Shown one piece after another: positions 61,743 to 64,000 of a stretch of DNA of 64,000 nt (the stretch's first letter is position 1; each line of letters starts with the position of its first letter). This stretch comes from CBDDHT01 sp965227905 (GTDB lineage Bacteria; Pseudomonadota; Alphaproteobacteria; Rhizobiales; Methyloligellaceae). The stretch lies in the NCBI GenBank assembly GCA_965227905.1, contig OZ245780.1:4526001-4590000 (forward strand), in the 5' to 3' direction. The notes beneath the pieces were generated by a model. That model saw only the letters and a list, made by a program, of their open reading frames with translations, was not told the DNA's origin and made no database searches. The translations under genes and the position numbers were made by a program.

Positions 61743-61863
61743 AACAGAGGTCGACCTACCAAGAAGAGTGATAAGTAATTGATACAAATGTAATTTTTCT
61801 AAAACATTGACCGAAGTAACGTGTGGTTCGTACGGCGCCTCAAGCCGGTTCGCACGCCTTCGC

Positions 61864-61905
61864 TTTGTGCAACTGCACAAAGATCGCCCAATATGTTTGC
61901 ACAAA
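61864..61905 (-). promoter_or_regulatory. NtrC-like dyad and half-site upstream of the urtA promoter
   Basis: TTTGTGCAACTGCACAAA (61864-61881) is an inverted repeat of TTTGTGCA around two bases, and a second TTTGCACAAA half-type copy follows at 61896-61905, starting 24 bp from the first TGCACAAA. TGCAC/GTGCA arms resemble NtrC enhancer sites, and their place 120-180 bp upstream of the sigma-54 promoter is the expected distance. The centre is shorter than the usual NtrC spacing, so another regulator is possible. Confidence 0.5.
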
Positions 61906-61972
61906 ATTGGTGGCGCCTATGATTTAGGCAGAGATGTCTTCCAAAGTCGGCAAGTGTCGAAAATCCAGCCGA

Positions 61973-62011
61973 GTCTCTGTTCTCATTCGCGTAAAGAATG
62001 AGAACAGAGAC
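61973..62011 (-). terminator. Perfect 16-bp inverted repeat after the usp gene (probable terminator)
   Basis: GTCTCTGTTCTCATTC (61973-61988) and GAATGAGAACAGAGAC (61996-62011) pair perfectly around a 7-base loop, 74 bases beyond the stop of the usp gene on the minus strand and about 70 bp upstream of the NtrC-like sites. No clear T-run follows, but the stem would isolate the usp/TRAP transcript from the urt promoter. Confidence 0.55.
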
Positions 62012-62085
62012 CGGTTTGCCGATATTGTCGATAAGGCGATGGCGGCACGAGGAAGGCGTGCCACCGCGCATCACAACAATCTCAA

Positions 62086-62514
62086 TCAGTCACGGACGAT
62101 CAGAACAGATTGGTTGGAATGGCGAACGACCCGAGCAGCGTTCGGACCAAGCAAATAGTCCGCTGTGGACGGCCGGTGAGAAGCCATTACGATCAAATCG
62201 CATCCCAGTTCTTCTGCGTTGATCATTATGCGCTTGTAGACCGTTCCGGACACGGCACGCACCTCCCCCAGCATTTCAGACGGGATGTTTGCCTTAGCGA
62301 ATTCGTTGAGTTTTTCCTTCGAAGCTTCCAGAGCTTTGTCGGCAAAGTCGGCGGGAAAAAAACTGCCGACGACGGACATCCCATAATCGGGAATGACCGT
62401 CATGACATGAATTTTGGCATTCGACTGCTTGGCAATATTCACCGCCGTCGAACTCAGCTTTTTCCAGGAGCTATCATGCTCCAGATCGATAGGAAGGAGT
62501 ATGGAGTTGTACAT
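62086..62514 (-). CDS. Universal stress protein (UspA family)
   Basis: 142 residues. USP fold with the ATP-binding region LIVMASHRPSTADYLLGPNAA and VVRHSNQSVLIVRD; the usual G-x2-G-x9-G-S/T motif is altered (SHRP replaces GSHG-like residues). It follows the TRAP permease gene by 17 bases. A UspA protein (TeaD) regulates the ectoine TRAP transporter in Halomonas, so a role in controlling this transporter is a fair inference. Confidence 0.87.
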   Translation of the reverse strand: MYNSILLPIDLEHDSSWKKLSSTAVNIAKQSNAKIHVMTVIPDYGMSVVGSFFPADFADKALEASKEKLNEFAKANIPSEMLGEVRAVSGTVYKRIMINAEELGCDLIVMASHRPSTADYLLGPNAARVVRHSNQSVLIVRD

Positions 62515-62531
62515 TTGAGTTCCCCTTCAGC

Positions 62532-64000
62532 TCAAGCTGCCGCTGCTGCGCGTGATTCTTCGAACTGCGGGTGACGTCGGCGCTGCAATAGAACGATCAG
62601 CCCCAGGAGCAGCAATGCCGGGATGTAGAACACCTCTTTCGGCATACGCTCCTTCGCCGTCTGCACCGTATCGATGTAGACCGGCTGATCCGGATCTCCG
62701 ACAGTAAACTGCTCGGCAATGCGCTGTTTCAACGCCTTGTCCTTGAAGTTCCACGCGAAGCCGTCGAAGACGATCTTCCCGTCTTCTTCAAGCAGGGTGT
62801 AACCGGCCGCCTCGAACCGCGCCTCGCCATCATCCGTCTTCTTACCGAGATTTACCGCAACGCTCGTGTTGTTCGTCTTGGATGCGTCGAAGGCCGGACC
62901 AACGAGACGCAATCGAACCTCACTATCCTCAGGCAGCGACGCCGCCAGTTTGAACGCCTCGGTCCCCGGCGATTCATTATAGGGAGGATCCATCTGATCA
63001 AGCCAGAATCCGGGCCTGAACAGCGTGAAGGCGATGAGCAAGAGCGCGACGGATTCCCACGCCCGACTCTTGGAGAAAAACCACCCCTGTGTCGCCGCCG
63101 CGAATAACATCATGGCGATGGTGGCGATGATGAACACCAAAAAGGCTTTCGGTAGGGAGACGTCGATCAGCAGCAGTTCCGTATTGAACAGGAACAGGAA
63201 TGGCAGCAAAGCCGTCCTGATGTCATAGGCAAAGCCCTGCAGACCTGTCTGGATCGGATCGCCCTTGGAAATTGCCGCTGCGGCATAAGCCGCAAGCCCC
63301 ACCGGAGGCGTATCGTCGGCAAGAATTCCAAAGTAGAAAACGAAGAGGTGGACGGCCACCAATGGCAGGATCAACCCCGATTTGGCGCCGAGCGTAATGA
63401 TCACGGGAGCCATGAGGCTGGAAACGACAAGATAGTTCGCTGTCGTTGGAAGGCCCATCCCCAGGATCAGACTCATGATCGCAACCAGGATCAGCATGAT
63501 CATCAGATTGCCGCCGGACAGGGTCTCAACCAGATCGCCGACCATGGCATGTGCACCGGTCAGCGAAACAGCACCGACGATGATGCCTGCCGCCGCCGTC
63601 GCGATACCGATCGAGATCATGTTGCGGGCACCGGAAATCATCCCGTCGGTCCACTCGGACACGCCCCGACCGAACTGCTCGCCAATCCTCAAATCACCAC
63701 GGAAGATGCCTTTGATTACATGTTGCGTGAGTGCAATGAAACTCATTGCAAGACAGGCAAAGAATGCCGCCAATGATGGGGACAACCGGTCGGGTGTGGG
63801 TAGAATGCACCAGAGCAGAATCACGATCGGCAGAATGAAATAGAGGCCCGTCCATGCGGTGTCCGCCGCTTTCGGCAGCTCAAGCATCGGGGCTTCCGGG
63901 TCGTCCTGTTCCAGATCCGGACGCCTTGCAGCAAACCAGGCCAGGGCAAGATATGCGAAGGCACAAATCACGATGACGACTGTCAGGGATATACCCGGTA
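62532..64000 (-). CDS. TRAP transporter large permease, fused 4TM/12TM type (partial, cut by window end)
   Basis: About 489 codons are present; the frame continues open to the window edge, so the N-terminal part is missing. DctM-family patterns: GMGLPTTANYLVVSSL, a PLVAVHLFVFYFGILADDTPPVGLAAYAAA stretch (quoted in part: FGILADDTPPVGLAAYAAA) and many membrane helices. The DDTPPVGL motif and the long C-terminal region with a soluble insert (about 160 residues before a last helix) fit the fused-membrane TAXI-type TRAP transporters. Substrate is carried by a separate periplasmic protein, not in the window. Co-transcribed with the usp gene. Confidence 0.87.
   Translation of the reverse strand, partial: PGISLTVVIVICAFAYLALAWFAARRPDLEQDDPEAPMLELPKAADTAWTGLYFILPIVILLWCILPTPDRLSPSLAAFFACLAMSFIALTQHVIKGIFRGDLRIGEQFGRGVSEWTDGMISGARNMISIGIATAAAGIIVGAVSLTGAHAMVGDLVETLSGGNLMIMLILVAIMSLILGMGLPTTANYLVVSSLMAPVIITLGAKSGLILPLVAVHLFVFYFGILADDTPPVGLAAYAAAAISKGDPIQTGLQGFAYDIRTALLPFLFLFNTELLLIDVSLPKAFLVFIIATIAMMLFAAATQGWFFSKSRAWESVALLLIAFTLFRPGFWLDQMDPPYNESPGTEAFKLAASLPEDSEVRLRLVGPAFDASKTNNTSVAVNLGKKTDDGEARFEAAGYTLLEEDGKIVFDGFAWNFKDKALKQRIAEQFTVGDPDQPVYIDTVQTAKERMPKEVFYIPALLLLGLIVLLQRRRHPQFEESRAAAAA

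Noticed and set aside
1..64000. CRISPR arrays, tRNA or rRNA genes, insertion sequences, phage or conjugation genes
   Set aside because: No regularly spaced repeats, no clover-leaf candidates, no transposase or integrase motifs were found on either strand while reading the window.

Overview
The window reads as chromosomal DNA of an alphaproteobacterium, most likely of the Hyphomicrobiales (rhizobial order). The grounds are fairly GC-rich sequence, dense operons with 4-base ATGA/GTGA stop-start overlaps, two exact TTAA-N7-TTAAC CtrA boxes, a urt urea-transport plus ure urease block with the long UrtB form, a CbpA/CbpM pair, a phasin-like protein and paired exported caspase-domain proteins. No rRNA, tRNA, CRISPR array, transposase or phage gene was seen.

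Layout. 1-2975: the end of an IlvD/Edd dehydratase, a GntR/FCD regulator, an HpcH/HpaI aldolase and a D-2-hydroxyacid dehydrogenase, together a probable sugar-acid catabolic locus. 3095-4465: a secreted L,D-transpeptidase. 4532-8225 (minus): cytosine deaminase (yeast Fcy1 type), URC1, URC4 and uracil phosphoribosyltransferase, a compact pyrimidine (URC) operon. 8680-15510 (plus): caspase - bactofilin - cytosolic triple-PAS histidine kinase - bactofilin - caspase, with CtrA boxes before both bactofilins. 15515-22913 (minus): a peptide ABC importer, an M20 peptidase and a TrpF-like protein without the usual catalytic cysteine. 23087-27937: a SnoaL-like protein, a chemoreceptor, a 54-residue membrane protein and a ThDP decarboxylase-like enzyme. 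27968-31054: divergent OmpR-type regulator and hybrid kinase. 31233-39164: two di-haem cytochrome c peroxidases, a Tat-exported Rieske protein, an AioA-like molybdoprotein and a HEAT-repeat protein; the first four have the composition of iodate reductase (Idr). 39453-50888: small stress, redox and envelope genes (YHS, AraC, phasin, methyltransferase, GNAT, hemerythrin, CbpA/CbpM, SH3, rhodanese). 50907-61684 (minus): urtABCDE-ureDABCEFG, with a good sigma-54 promoter and NtrC-like upstream sites. 62086-64000 (minus): UspA protein and a TRAP large permease cut by the window end.

How the parts may work together (inference). Nitrogen scavenging dominates: urea import and urease, a peptide importer with a possible sigma-54 promoter, and a URC pyrimidine operon whose known pathway releases urea that the urease could consume. 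The Idr-like locus suggests periplasmic oxyanion respiration, possibly controlled by the adjacent two-component pair. The caspase-bactofilin-kinase array is the least explained locus; its CtrA boxes tie it to the alphaproteobacterial cell cycle, and it is the best candidate here for an undescribed system.
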